DNA from: Thiobacillus sp. 63-78
GTDB taxonomy: Bacteria > Pseudomonadota > Gammaproteobacteria > Burkholderiales > Thiobacillaceae
NCBI GenBank assembly: GCA_001899765.1
Contig: MKWM01000012.1
Span: forward strand, 16,594 to 80,593
Length of the DNA stretch: 64,000 nucleotides
Direction of reading: 5' to 3'
Shown here: positions 41,001-48,602 of the stretch, piece by piece
Layout: the number at the start of each line of letters is the position of its first letter
Position numbering within the stretch: position 1 is the stretch's first letter
The notes under the pieces: model-generated
What the model saw: only the letters and a program-made list of their open reading frames with translations
What the model was told of the DNA's origin: nothing
Databases searched by the model: none
Translations under genes and position numbers: made by a program

Positions 41001-41464
41001 GCAAACCCAAGGTCGTTGGACACCTGAGCAAGCGCCTCGGTCCGGGTTCCGGCGGCGAGCACCGCGCGCCACTGTATGTGATCGCCGGCGCCGCGCTGGC
41101 ATCGGCCTATCGCCTCGACCGTGACAACCGCGATGGCGTCAGGCTGATCCTGCTGGACGAGGCCTTCAACAAGATGGATCCCACCAACATCTCCGCCACC
41201 ATGCGCTATCTGCAGGATCTGGGTCTACAGGTGCTCATGGCCAGCCCCGGCGAGAACCTCGGCGTGCTCACCGCCTACCTGCACCGCTATTACGACATCG
41301 CGAAGGACGCCGTGCGCAACGTGATCCTGATCAACGGTCACGATGTCACGGAAGAGACGCGGGAAATGTTCATGTCGGACGACCTGGACGCCTTCCCCGA
41401 TCTCATCGAGCAGGAAGTCAATCGCATGCGTGGGGCGGGAACGACCGCTACCCAGCCGGCTTGA
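38018..41464 (+). CDS. jetC: Wadjet SMC-like ATPase JetC
   Basis: 1148 residues. Walker A GANGSGKSS (residues 30-38) at the N-terminus, a long alpha-helical coiled coil at about 240-420 and 640-830 around a hinge, then the ABC signature region LGPGSGGEHRAP and Walker B LILLDEAFNKMD at about 1042-1053. This is the MukB/RecN-like arrangement expected of JetC. The JetABC complex extrudes DNA loops and presents small circular DNA, such as plasmids, to the JetD nuclease. All ATPase motifs are intact. Confidence 0.93.
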   Translation: MKYLESINLVQFFLYEREHIRVTEITGLFGANGSGKSSFLDAVQIAMFGANSRLMALNAQADENKTTRSIRSYCLGQYGDTPDDRVRPNSNTYITLVWRDSETNKPVSMGVCIYASKDREQHDVLGRYLLPDVELTLGDHLETVDGKEKPREWAAFKQQLMQRSKVSGDECLFQEAERYIRACLLELRGSGGTPSYDAFVRAFRFALRMRFDKTVDEIVRNDVLESRPTNIKKFKDVTDSFRRLAEMVAHVEKKIVDGTAVHDAFDNAAKASRKAVTWKALGLDAAREHANQAKEQCEHAQQEAQEAFETADKTLRDLKEKQGAAEEKAAHYRGLREQHGSHADYAGLESQIIEHRNRAARNTKGISDQLSQFRLLLKKAADAGVLKEEITRTLLDESQRLASLLEQFDQADWAAIDGHLGTAVEAAQNALRVLTDITSTLNAQLETANGELQLAKESLARVKQGKAPLSQNVETLMRELRDEGINPVAVCDVVRITKKEWQPAIEAYLAGNLQALLVREHEERRAFEVYCGLPEKRVVYGAKIVMESRQQVGRHPEPGSVAELIEGTDPAAEAYLRGLFGDMVCATTTAQAMERGKRTLTQDGMLVGKGTIERLKPVIEGDLRIGRDGGGQHLQAAEARHTACAKEVSRLAAEKQKLAALASVLHNIPPEDQARMYLKRFWDEADSAESNVSALQSKLQGAADKEYVALGEQEKQWSDEAKKLGEAVTDASGKRGIAENAMSERQKDVEAAAAKLTTASEAAEEARQDPEYDADYASPHWDVVLEKHGDSYEAMATYCETKRGEALREVTREVTKGSNLLGDFVSKYREQASEAVVEDWRKGQAWIADILKRLQDTELLDFKAQMENAYKVSQETFRNDVALALSQSIDALDMTMDQLNRVLKNCPAFTNGERYQFKRVVRLHFKQLLDFVKNIASFGPQEDLLGGAGEIPAQFKELLEDKIAPGAGSVKSPLDDYREFYEFDVEIIRDDPLTGKPKVVGHLSKRLGPGSGGEHRAPLYVIAGAALASAYRLDRDNRDGVRLILLDEAFNKMDPTNISATMRYLQDLGLQVLMASPGENLGVLTAYLHRYYDIAKDAVRNVILINGHDVTEETREMFMSDDLDAFPDLIEQEVNRMRGAGTTATQPA

Positions 41465-41471
41465 TCGTCAC

Positions 41472-42644
41472 ATGGACGCAAAGGCCCGTAACGCCCTCAC
41501 GAAACTGCTGGAGGCTGGCAATCGCGCGACGGCAGGTGTTCGCGCGACACCGCCGGCGCTGACCCGGTCCCAATTGGCCGATTACCAGGCCACACGTTCG
41601 CTGGCCGACAAGGAGGCATTCGAGGCTGCGATGAAGGCGGCCCGAGCCGAAGGCGCCGTGGCTCTCACCTGGGAAAAGGGCTTGGGCGAGGAAGGGTTTA
41701 TCCAACGCGTCGAACTGATCGACCTCGATGCCCTGGCGAAACTGCTCGGCGTGGAGACCGCCGCGAGCCGCCTTGAGAGGGCTGCCGCGCAGCTCGCCGA
41801 TCTGCTGACGGGTTTCCCGGTCCTGACGGACGTGCTGGCGCGCTGGGCAAGCCTGAAGAAAGTTCGCACCTACGGCCCAGAGGACGCCCAGGACTGGGCT
41901 GATGCCGCCCGCGTCATCCAGTTCATGACCTCGGCCCGTGAAAACAGGGCGGTTGACGAGCCAATCCGTGAAGTCAGCGCGCGATTGTTCAAGGACAGCA
42001 AACGCATCGAGAAACTGGCAGCGCCGGTCGATGTGCTGCTGACAGGCGATGTGGATGCGGAGCCTCGAGAAGCGCATGACGTATGGCAGGAAATCGGCCT
42101 GTTCCGCGAAGAACAGCCCGTCCGCATGGCCGGCCGGGTGGTAGTTGCGCGAACCCACGTCACTGAAATTCTGGATGAGCCGTATGGAGCTTTCTCCGCG
42201 CCTTCCGTCATCGGGCTGGCCAGCCAGCCAAAGCTGGTCATGACCATCGAAAACCAGACCACCTTCCACAGCGAAGCGCGGCGCCGCTGCGACGAGGACA
42301 TCCTGCTCATCTATACGGCCGGCATGCCCACACCCGCCTGGCGGGCAATGTACGTCCGCTTGCTCAAGGGCTTGCCGCCGGAGATGCCGGTCTATCACTT
42401 CGGGGACATCGACGAAGGTGGATTCCGGATAGCGGCCATCCTGGCACTCGACGCGCAATCAGCCGGGCACATCCTGCAACCATGGAAAATGCATCCTGAC
42501 GACGTTCCGGAAGAACGACGGGTTGAGGCCAGCAAGCACACGCTTGAACGAATCCAGCGGTTCGCGAGTGCGGCAGGTTGGGATGAGCTTGGAAGAGAAG
42601 TCGCTAAAGCCGGGTTCACGGTTGAACAGGAAGCGTTAAGGTAG
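41472..42644 (+). CDS. jetD: Wadjet nuclease JetD (Toprim)
   Basis: 390 residues from the ATG at 41472, 7 bases after jetC. The N-terminal DUF3322-like arm precedes a DUF2220 Toprim domain with the acidic residues in TIENQTTF (about residue 258) and HFGDIDEGGFRI (about 309-320). JetD cuts circular DNA held by the JetABC motor. Motifs are intact, so the four-gene system looks functional. It closes the operon that begins with the WYL gene. Confidence 0.9.
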   Translation: MDAKARNALTKLLEAGNRATAGVRATPPALTRSQLADYQATRSLADKEAFEAAMKAARAEGAVALTWEKGLGEEGFIQRVELIDLDALAKLLGVETAASRLERAAAQLADLLTGFPVLTDVLARWASLKKVRTYGPEDAQDWADAARVIQFMTSARENRAVDEPIREVSARLFKDSKRIEKLAAPVDVLLTGDVDAEPREAHDVWQEIGLFREEQPVRMAGRVVVARTHVTEILDEPYGAFSAPSVIGLASQPKLVMTIENQTTFHSEARRRCDEDILLIYTAGMPTPAWRAMYVRLLKGLPPEMPVYHFGDIDEGGFRIAAILALDAQSAGHILQPWKMHPDDVPEERRVEASKHTLERIQRFASAAGWDELGREVAKAGFTVEQEALR

Positions 42645-43205
42645 CTCCCGGCTTCGTACTTCAGGGCTACAACGACCAGTTTGAAGCCCTGCTTTTTCAG
42701 ACACTCCAACTTGTCGGCATATTCCAGTGAATTACGCCACCAGTTCTGATTCAAACCCGCCACTGATTTCCAGTCCAAATCCGCCACATGAAACAACAGC
42801 TTCATCCAGCCGTCGAATGTCCCATTGCTGCAAGAGCGGAAGCTCATGTCGCTGACTACGACGGGCTCTTCCTCGGCTTTTGCTGCCGGCAGGTTCGGAG
42901 CCAATTTGGTCCGTTATATGGACTTGAGCAGTCACTGATCAGGAATTCACGCCGAACGACTGCTTACTAGTACGGCGAACACATACTCTCTACCTAATAT
43001 CGGACGCCCATTGCTAATGGTACGGACGTTCGCTTCAATCGTGCAGCCCTTATCAATCTTGATTTAGCGTACCGCGAACGCGAAGTCGTGGCGCAGCTGT
43101 GCGTACAGGCCCCGTCATTTTGCATGACAGAAAAGGGACACGGTGCCAGATTTGCATCGACTTTGTGCAGCGTTTGGATACAAGGATAATGAGGTCAAAT
43201 TTAAA
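42645..43205. other. Intergenic gap between Wadjet and the next operon
   Basis: About 560 bases. On the minus strand at about 42650-42904 an open frame reads protein-like (GWMKLLFHVADLDWKSVAGL, then WWRNSLEYADKLECLKKQ) but runs antisense into the jetD 3' end; it may be a gene remnant and I do not recognise it. Bases 42905-43205 show nothing definite; the promoter for the following operon must be here, but no clear -35/-10 pair stands out. Confidence 0.35.
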
Positions 43206-43220
43206 GCATAGGGAGGCAAC

Positions 43221-44219
43221 TTGGCAGAAACCAACCCGACCGCGCAGATGGCGGTCAAACTTTCGGACGAAGTGTTCTCAGAGTTCTTCTGGGAAAGAGT
43301 TGGCCCTATAGACCAAAACTGGCCATGTGAAGACCAAGAACACCACGGCGTCGATACCCATCCCGCTGACGTCGTCTTCTACTACGATGAGCCGTACTCG
43401 CTTAAGCGGACCTTTGTGCACTGTGATCTGAAGAGCTACGCGAAAACCACCATCACTGCCGCAGCCGTTCATGGTGCAATTGAGAGTCTGGCGAAGCAGA
43501 TCGCATGCGCCGAGAAGAGCGAGAAATGGCGTGACCTGTACATGCATGGCAATGTAACGCCTGAGGTCTGCGGGCTCTTGTTTGTATACAACCACGATGG
43601 TGGGTATGAGAAAGATTTTTCCACACACCTTGCCACCCTCAAGAGGGAAAGGCTGCCGCTCCCGAAGGGCTCACGCCTGTTCATCCTTGGGCCAGCGGAC
43701 ATCTTCTGGCTAGATAATGTCAGGTACGACATTCGACAGCTTCGTGGTGCTGCGGCGGGAACCACGCTACCACCTGCGGCGCAATGCAAGTACTTCTATC
43801 CGCAGCTTGATGGGCGCGCGAACCTCCAACCCGAGAAGGCTCGTGCAGCGACACTTGAGATGTTGACTTCGCCTTGGATCGCACTTGAGTACAAGCACGG
43901 CCATAACTACTCGCAACGTGGATTCGTAGTCTACTACCGTCGCAGCGGCAGCACTGAAGAGGAGTTCATGTATCTTCTAGACTATCTGCGACGATACAAC
44001 GTACTCAATGAGGCGACGAAAGTCGAGGTGCGGATGCTTGATGGAGACGTCGCCGCGGCCGCTCGCTTCCAAAAAGCCCAGCATCGCTACATAGAGGGCC
44101 TTGGAGACGACGCTGAGGCGACTGAGCTAGCCGTCAAGGTGAAGGACATTAAGTTCGCCAAGATGACCCAAACTATCACTGATTTCTCCACGATTGATAT
44201 TGGGATGGACTATGCGTGA
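43221..44219 (+). CDS. Unrecognised protein with PD-(D/E)XK-like motif, putative nuclease
   Basis: 332 residues starting at TTG with GGGAGG five bases upstream. I do not recognise the family. Residues 48-71 run PAD50VVFYYDE to HCD69LK71SYAK: an Asp, a beta-strand-like gap of 18 residues and D-x-K, the layout of a PD-(D/E)XK nuclease core. Acidic residues Glu22 or Glu39 could complete it. The C-terminal part holds YSQRGFVVYYRR. It is the first of three overlapping genes within a defence island, so a DNA- or RNA-cleaving defence effector is the best guess. Lower GC than the nuo region suggests recent transfer. Confidence 0.6.
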   Translation: MAETNPTAQMAVKLSDEVFSEFFWERVGPIDQNWPCEDQEHHGVDTHPADVVFYYDEPYSLKRTFVHCDLKSYAKTTITAAAVHGAIESLAKQIACAEKSEKWRDLYMHGNVTPEVCGLLFVYNHDGGYEKDFSTHLATLKRERLPLPKGSRLFILGPADIFWLDNVRYDIRQLRGAAAGTTLPPAAQCKYFYPQLDGRANLQPEKARAATLEMLTSPWIALEYKHGHNYSQRGFVVYYRRSGSTEEEFMYLLDYLRRYNVLNEATKVEVRMLDGDVAAAARFQKAQHRYIEGLGDDAEATELAVKVKDIKFAKMTQTITDFSTIDIGMDYA

Positions 44220-45342
44220 TCTGAGCCAGCTGTACTATGCAACGAATCGAGAGATTCGCGATCTCCTCTTATCTGGCAAGCAGCGTATCACCGAGAACGT
44301 CCTCCTTGAACTTCTGAGAGACCGCGGAATGCTCTGCTCACCAGATGAGCCGCGCGATGCTCTTGTTGAACGTCTATCGATGTTGACCCACGACTACACG
44401 GACGTATGTGGACTGCTTGAGCGTCGCGAATCTCCACGCCGTGGAGAAAAGACATCCACAATTTCAATTGATATACCTCTTACGCCTGAGGAACTGAAGG
44501 AGTTCATCGAGGAGTACCAGAAGGACGAATCAAACGAGAAGGTCACCCACTACAAGAAGAGCACCGACGAGTTCGTCATGAACGTGACGTACTTCGACCC
44601 CGACTATTCCAAGACACGCCTTCTTCAATGGCAAGAGCGGAACGCGACCATCGAATTTGTGAAGAAGGACGGCCGCACAGAACTGCGGTTGCCGGCAACG
44701 GACAAGGCGCGAGCAATCGTAGACAACATTAAGGAACGAGTCGAAGCGAAGAAGAAGATGCCGGTGACGCTTGAAGAGATCGAACTGACAAACCTCACAT
44801 CAGCCGAAGACCGAACGACTTTTTTCACTAAGCTTATATCCTCGCTGCCGCACTTTCCACTCGAGAACGTCTCACGTCTGCGTGTAGCCCACTCCAAAAG
44901 CAAGGATCTGAGTGAAGACTTGGACATTGAGGACGAAGAGGTAGAGGATGCCGCGGAAAAGATGCTTGGCGTGGTTGAAAACGTTGCCCTGTCCGGAGAA
45001 AACCTAGTCGCATCTGAGATGTATCAGGAGCTGAAGGAAAAGGGCTTCTACATAACCTCCATCACCTGGAGAGCTCGCCAAAACAAGGACCCATACACAA
45101 TAGTCGAGTTCGATGCAGGATTCGAAGACAAGGAAGACGCCAAACGATTCAGGTACTCCGTGCATGGGGTTCTTCGCCTCAAGCACGGCACGTATACAAA
45201 GCACCTTCGGCAGGTTGATGATGACGAGAAGGCAAAGCTTCTCGGGCTGATCGAGGAGACAGCTCGAAAGGTGCTTGAGGAGCTACTGGCCGTAACTCAA
45301 GTGGCACCAGATGCGGCTGAGCAAGCCGATGGGGGAGTCTAA
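44212..45342 (+). CDS. Unrecognised protein, second gene of putative defence operon
   Basis: 376 residues from the ATG at 44212, overlapping the first gene by 8 bases. The N-terminus (NREIRDLLLSGKQRITENVL, then LELLRDRGM...DALVERLSML) resembles a SAP-type DNA-binding helix pair, though weakly. The middle is rich in Glu/Lys with mixed strands and helices, and an acidic block (SEDLDIEDEEVEDAAE) lies near residue 245. No catalytic motif or membrane segment is evident. The C-terminal region (YTIVEFDAGFEDKEDAKRF) looks like a separate alpha/beta domain. Tight coupling implies joint function with its neighbours. Confidence 0.6.
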   Translation: MRDLSQLYYATNREIRDLLLSGKQRITENVLLELLRDRGMLCSPDEPRDALVERLSMLTHDYTDVCGLLERRESPRRGEKTSTISIDIPLTPEELKEFIEEYQKDESNEKVTHYKKSTDEFVMNVTYFDPDYSKTRLLQWQERNATIEFVKKDGRTELRLPATDKARAIVDNIKERVEAKKKMPVTLEEIELTNLTSAEDRTTFFTKLISSLPHFPLENVSRLRVAHSKSKDLSEDLDIEDEEVEDAAEKMLGVVENVALSGENLVASEMYQELKEKGFYITSITWRARQNKDPYTIVEFDAGFEDKEDAKRFRYSVHGVLRLKHGTYTKHLRQVDDDEKAKLLGLIEETARKVLEELLAVTQVAPDAAEQADGGV

Positions 45343-46055
45343 TGAAGAGATATCGTTGGCTACGAGCCAAATGGCCTATCTCAATGCGGGTTCTTGCAAA
45401 GCGTCTCAAGGCGAATGGATTCGATGATGGCAAGACGAACGGATTCGTCCTTGACAGAGTCAGAGATGATTTCCTTGAGGCCAGATTCATTGAGCGAGTG
45501 GAATATGACGACACCATCGTCGATCCGTTCGGCAAGGAAATTTCATTCCATCGAATCGATTACAAGCAGTGCGAGTTTCGCGCAACCGTCGATGGCCCTG
45601 GACTGGAGCTCGTAAACGCACCTCGGGTGATACAAGCAACAATAAGCGGGCTAGCAGAAGCTTCTGAATTTGGCTTGGCCATCGGACCACTGAATCTGAA
45701 TGTTCTGGCTTGGGCCAAGGGCATCCAGCGCCTCATGAACGATGGAGGTATTGTTGATTCCGTTCAAATTGGCGCAATTGAGCTCGCGCCTGGGATCACC
45801 GCGAAGGCGTTGATTAGAGGAACGACGGACGTTCTCGCTGCGAGTAACCGCTTTGTCGATGGCAAAAAGCACGAAATTGAGAAAGTTCAGCTTAAAATTC
45901 CAGGCTCAAGAAGAACCACGATCATACTGGCAAGCAACGGCACCGCCCGAATTGACTCTGACGCACCGTCAGATACTGTGGTGTCGATTCGGGCTGCGCT
46001 TCAAGAATTGCTTCGTAAATCGCCCGGACCCATGGTTCTCTCTATTAGCTCTTAG
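45342..46055 (+). CDS. Unrecognised protein, third gene of putative defence operon
   Basis: 237 residues; the ATG overlaps the previous stop (TAATG). An N-terminal basic segment (KRYRWLRAKWPISMRVLAKRL) is followed by a mostly beta-strand protein with LNLNVLAWAKGIQRLMNDGG near the middle. No known motif, signal peptide or membrane helix. It could be an immunity, adaptor or sensing subunit for the putative nuclease two genes upstream, but this is inference from gene order only. Confidence 0.6.
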   Translation: MKRYRWLRAKWPISMRVLAKRLKANGFDDGKTNGFVLDRVRDDFLEARFIERVEYDDTIVDPFGKEISFHRIDYKQCEFRATVDGPGLELVNAPRVIQATISGLAEASEFGLAIGPLNLNVLAWAKGIQRLMNDGGIVDSVQIGAIELAPGITAKALIRGTTDVLAASNRFVDGKKHEIEKVQLKIPGSRRTTIILASNGTARIDSDAPSDTVVSIRAALQELLRKSPGPMVLSISS

Positions 46056-46066
46056 GGCACTACAAC

Positions 46067-46887
46067 ATGCCTGCTCCGCTCACCGATGCCGTGATAATTG
46101 CCGTAGCGCGTCTCGTTGACGACGCACAGACCGAGACACGCGAGCCTAGCCACTCGGATATCGAGTTTCAGATTCAACGGTCGCGGCTTACCGCTGGCGA
46201 TCCAAAAGCACAAGGTCAGTTAGTTGGAAAAGCGAAGCGTGTGCTGGGTACGCTCAATTGGGCACTGGACAACAACGCCGCTGCGGGCGAATCTCTCGTT
46301 GAAAACCTAATTTCCCTCGTTCGCGGCTGCGGGGGTTCCGGCCTGCCTCGCCGAACTTTGTCGGTTCCGAGGCCATAGAAAATGCAATCGCTGCATTTCG
46401 TTCCGAGGGTTTCGTTTTAACAAGCGACGGCGATCTGCACGCCGTCGTTCTTGAAAACCTGTCCGGTGCTGCACTTACCGACGCGCTTTATGCATATGTT
46501 CGCCGCGCCAAGCGCGGCGCTGACGACGCAGCTCTACTTACTGGAACTGGCAAAGATCTTCTTGAGGCAACCGCCGCTCACATTCTTGTTGAAAGATTTG
46601 GCTCCTACCCTCGTGGCGCCAATTTCGAGGGTCTTCTTGGCCAAGCCTATGTGGCAATGGGGCTGGTAACTCCTCAGCATCCAGTCCAACCAGGTGAGGC
46701 GCCCCAACGAAGAATTGAGAGGTCGATGTTTGATCTCGCTTGTTCTGTAAACGCCTTGCGGAATAAGGCTGGCACTGGTCACGGCCGTCCCTGGCTTGCG
46801 AACGTCACCGACACTGAAGCAAGGGCGGCCATTCAATTCATGGGCACCATCGCAGAGTGGCTGCTGTATGCACATGGCAAACGGTAG
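46067..46887 (+). pseudogene. Abortive-infection (Abi C-terminal) family gene with a frameshift
   Basis: The frame from ATG 46067 gives about 90 good residues and runs off at a G5 tract (46331-46335). The protein continues in the next frame (GFRPASPNFVGSEAIENAIA, later EGFVLTSDGDLHAVVLENL) to a stop at 46885-46887. One extra G would restore about 273 residues. The C-terminus (ACSVNALRNKAGTGHGRPWL) is the conserved Asn-Lys...His-Gly motif of the Abi_C domain. Either a pseudogene, a homopolymer sequencing error or a phase-variable tract. It follows the three-gene operon by 11 bases and is followed directly by an attC-like hairpin. Confidence 0.65.
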
Positions 46888-46960
46888 TGCTCTAACCCTT
46901 CGGCCGACACGGACGCTGCGCGATAAAAGTCGCGCAGCGCCGGTTACCTCCACGTTATGC
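46888..46960 (+). other. attC-like recombination site
   Basis: Starts just after the Abi-gene stop with GCTCTAAC and ends GTTATGC, the complementary core pair expected of an integron attC. The centre is a perfect 10-bp inverted repeat, CGCTGCGCGA (46914-46923) / TCGCGCAGCG (46930-46939), extended outward with one unpaired A, like the extrahelical bases of attC. The next gene starts 26 bases later. Both following acetyltransferase genes end at GCATAAC, the matching left core, but I see no complete site there. A terminator is the alternative, though no T run follows. Confidence 0.45.
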
Positions 46961-46985
46961 GTCACCACCGCCCGACTCGTAGCAA

Positions 46986-47537
46986 ATGGCTGAACTGCTC
47001 GAATTCGAGACTAAGCGCCTCCGCTTGCGGCAGTGGAAAGTGGCCGACCGTGATCCTTTCGCTGCCCTCAACTCAGACCCAAGAGTCATGGAGTTTTTTC
47101 CATCGCCGCTCACGCGTGCCGAGAGTGACGCAATGGCCAATCGCTGCGAGTCGCTCATCCACGAGCGCGGCTGGGGCTTTTGGGCGGCCGAATTGACGAC
47201 AAACGGCAGGTTCATTGGGTTTGTCGGCCTCCACACACCGTCCGCTCAATTCCCATTTTCGCCTTGCGTGGAGGTCGGTTGGCGTCTTGCCTATGAGCAC
47301 TGGGGGAAGGGGTTGGCATCGGAAGCCGCAAAGGAAGCTGTTCGTGTCGGTTTCCATTCACTCGGCCTACGAGAAATCGTGTCCTTCGCCGCCGTTGGAA
47401 ACAACAGGTCTCGTGCAGTCATGGAACGGCTCGGCATGCGGGAGTCTGGCACCTTCGAACATCCGCAACTACCCGAAGGGAGTTCGCTGCGACTGCATTG
47501 CCTGTACCGTCTGTCAAGCGATTGCCTTGTCGCATAA
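46986..47537 (+). CDS. GNAT-family N-acetyltransferase (RimJ/RimL type)
   Basis: 183 residues. The opening ETKRLRLRQWKVADRDPFAAL and acetyl-CoA site region VGWRLAYEHWGKGLASEAAKEAV, then SFAAVGNNRSRAVMERLGM, fit Acetyltransf_3 proteins that modify ribosomal-protein or drug amines. Genes of this type are frequent integron cassette cargo, and it starts 26 bases after an attC-like site. The substrate is unknown. The stop overlaps GCATAAC. Confidence 0.88.
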   Translation: MAELLEFETKRLRLRQWKVADRDPFAALNSDPRVMEFFPSPLTRAESDAMANRCESLIHERGWGFWAAELTTNGRFIGFVGLHTPSAQFPFSPCVEVGWRLAYEHWGKGLASEAAKEAVRVGFHSLGLREIVSFAAVGNNRSRAVMERLGMRESGTFEHPQLPEGSSLRLHCLYRLSSDCLVA

Positions 47538-47582
47538 CCTCATCAGTCAACCGAGCCTCCCGCAAGCTGCGCTTGTCATCGC

Positions 47583-48017
47583 ATGACTTACACTTACCGA
47601 AAAGCTGAAGAATCAGATAGAGAAGAGATCTATCATCTGTATCGCCTGGTGATGCGTAGCTTTATTTCTGAAATCTGGGGCTGGGATGAACAGTGGCAAC
47701 GCACCGATTTCTCTACCCATTTTGATCCCCAAGGAATTACGCTGGCATTCCAAGAGCACGAGCTAGCCGGGTATTCCCACATCGAAAATCAAGATAGTCA
47801 AATATTCATAAGGATGCTCGTTGTTCATCCAGACCACCAGCGGAATGGGATTGGGACAAACCTTCTTGCTTCTGTTATCGCATTGGCTGGCAAGCAATCT
47901 AAGAACGTAGGACTGGAAGTTTTCAGAATCAATGAAGTGGCAAAGGTGTTCTATGAAAGGCATGGCTTCAATGTTGAAGGCGAAACTCCCAGTAGTCTCA
48001 TCATGCACCATGCATAA
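47583..48017 (+). CDS. GNAT-family N-acetyltransferase
   Basis: 144 residues. The core is IRMLVVHPDHQRNGIGTNLLASVI, a canonical acetyl-CoA pyrophosphate loop (Q/RxxGxG/A), followed by VGLEVFRINEVAKVFYERHGF. The N-terminus (YTYRKAEESDREEIYHLYRLVM) is standard. Substrate unknown. It follows the first acetyltransferase by 45 bases and also ends at GCATAAC. Lower GC than the core genes suggests acquisition. Confidence 0.88.
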   Translation: MTYTYRKAEESDREEIYHLYRLVMRSFISEIWGWDEQWQRTDFSTHFDPQGITLAFQEHELAGYSHIENQDSQIFIRMLVVHPDHQRNGIGTNLLASVIALAGKQSKNVGLEVFRINEVAKVFYERHGFNVEGETPSSLIMHHA

Positions 48018-48330
48018 CCCCGCGCTCCAGTGAGAAAGGCGGGTGCTATCCCTCGCCACTGACGACGAACATTCAAGCTGCCTACCTCGTCAACGTCGGT
48101 TACCTGGGCGACATCGGCCATTCAGAACAGCCAACGCCACCGGCAGCAAAGGCCGAAAAGCACTCAGCCGATTCCGGGAGCTCAGCGGCAGTACCACCCC
48201 AGATAACTGACCTTCATTTGCTTCGAAACCCATCGCACATTGTCACAGTCCAGCGCGGTGCCGCGTAGCCTCTTGAAACCTACGTTCGCACACGACTGGC
48301 TATGCTCCGGTATGCGGTCCAATTTCGTGG
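48018..48330. other. Gap with possible 3' coding remnant
   Basis: No intact gene. One plus frame at about 48030-48268 reads TTNIQAAYLVNVGYLGDIGH, then a Pro/Ala-rich tail, and ends VQRGAA before a stop. It looks like the C-terminus of a lost protein, conceivably the integrase of the island, since integrase arm-type repeats follow directly. Identity not established. Confidence 0.3.
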
Positions 48331-48341
48331 GGCAAATTTGG

Positions 48342-48361
48342 GACAAATTTGGGGCAATTTG
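48342..48361 (+). repeat. Right 20-bp direct repeat of the defence island
   Basis: GACAAATTTGGGGCAATTTG, 18 of 20 identical with 25415-25434. An adjoining unit GGGGCAAATTTGG precedes it at 48329, so there are two to three tandem units here against about one and a half on the left. Such tandem GGGGCAAATTT units resemble integrase arm-binding sites. Confidence 0.55.
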
Positions 48362-48423
48362 GGCGCCAAACCATGCCCATCTATGCCAATTCGAGCTATG
48401 TGAGGCGATGGCTGCTATCGTTA

Positions 48424-48447
48424 TAACTTATTGATATTAAATATAAA
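48424..48447 (+). repeat. 24-bp AT-rich repeat, copy 2
   Basis: Begins TAACTTATTGATATT and ends AAATATAAA; 22 of 24 positions match 6604-6627. It lies about 60 bases outside the right direct repeat, at the junction back to high-GC chromosomal DNA. No gene is seen between here and the SDR gene end at 48603. Confidence 0.5.
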
Positions 48448-48602
48448 TTATGATCCATGGTAGCACGCCGACTCAGCGTCCCAACACAATCGGCGTGTGC
48501 GCGGAGAGATCTGTTTGATTCATTGCGGGTATTTGTTGGGTACGTTACACAGCCTGGCGCGCAGCAAGATACTCCAGCTGGACGCGCGTGGACCTGTATC
48601 GG

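Noticed and set aside
42395..42904. 169-residue minus-strand frame overlapping the jetD end
   Set aside because: Half of it is antisense to jetD; only the part beyond 42650 looks protein-like, so it is listed as a gap remnant, not a gene.
46914..46939. Hairpin after the Abi gene as a Rho-independent terminator
   Set aside because: The stem is strong but no T run follows, and the flanking core sequences fit an attC-like site better.
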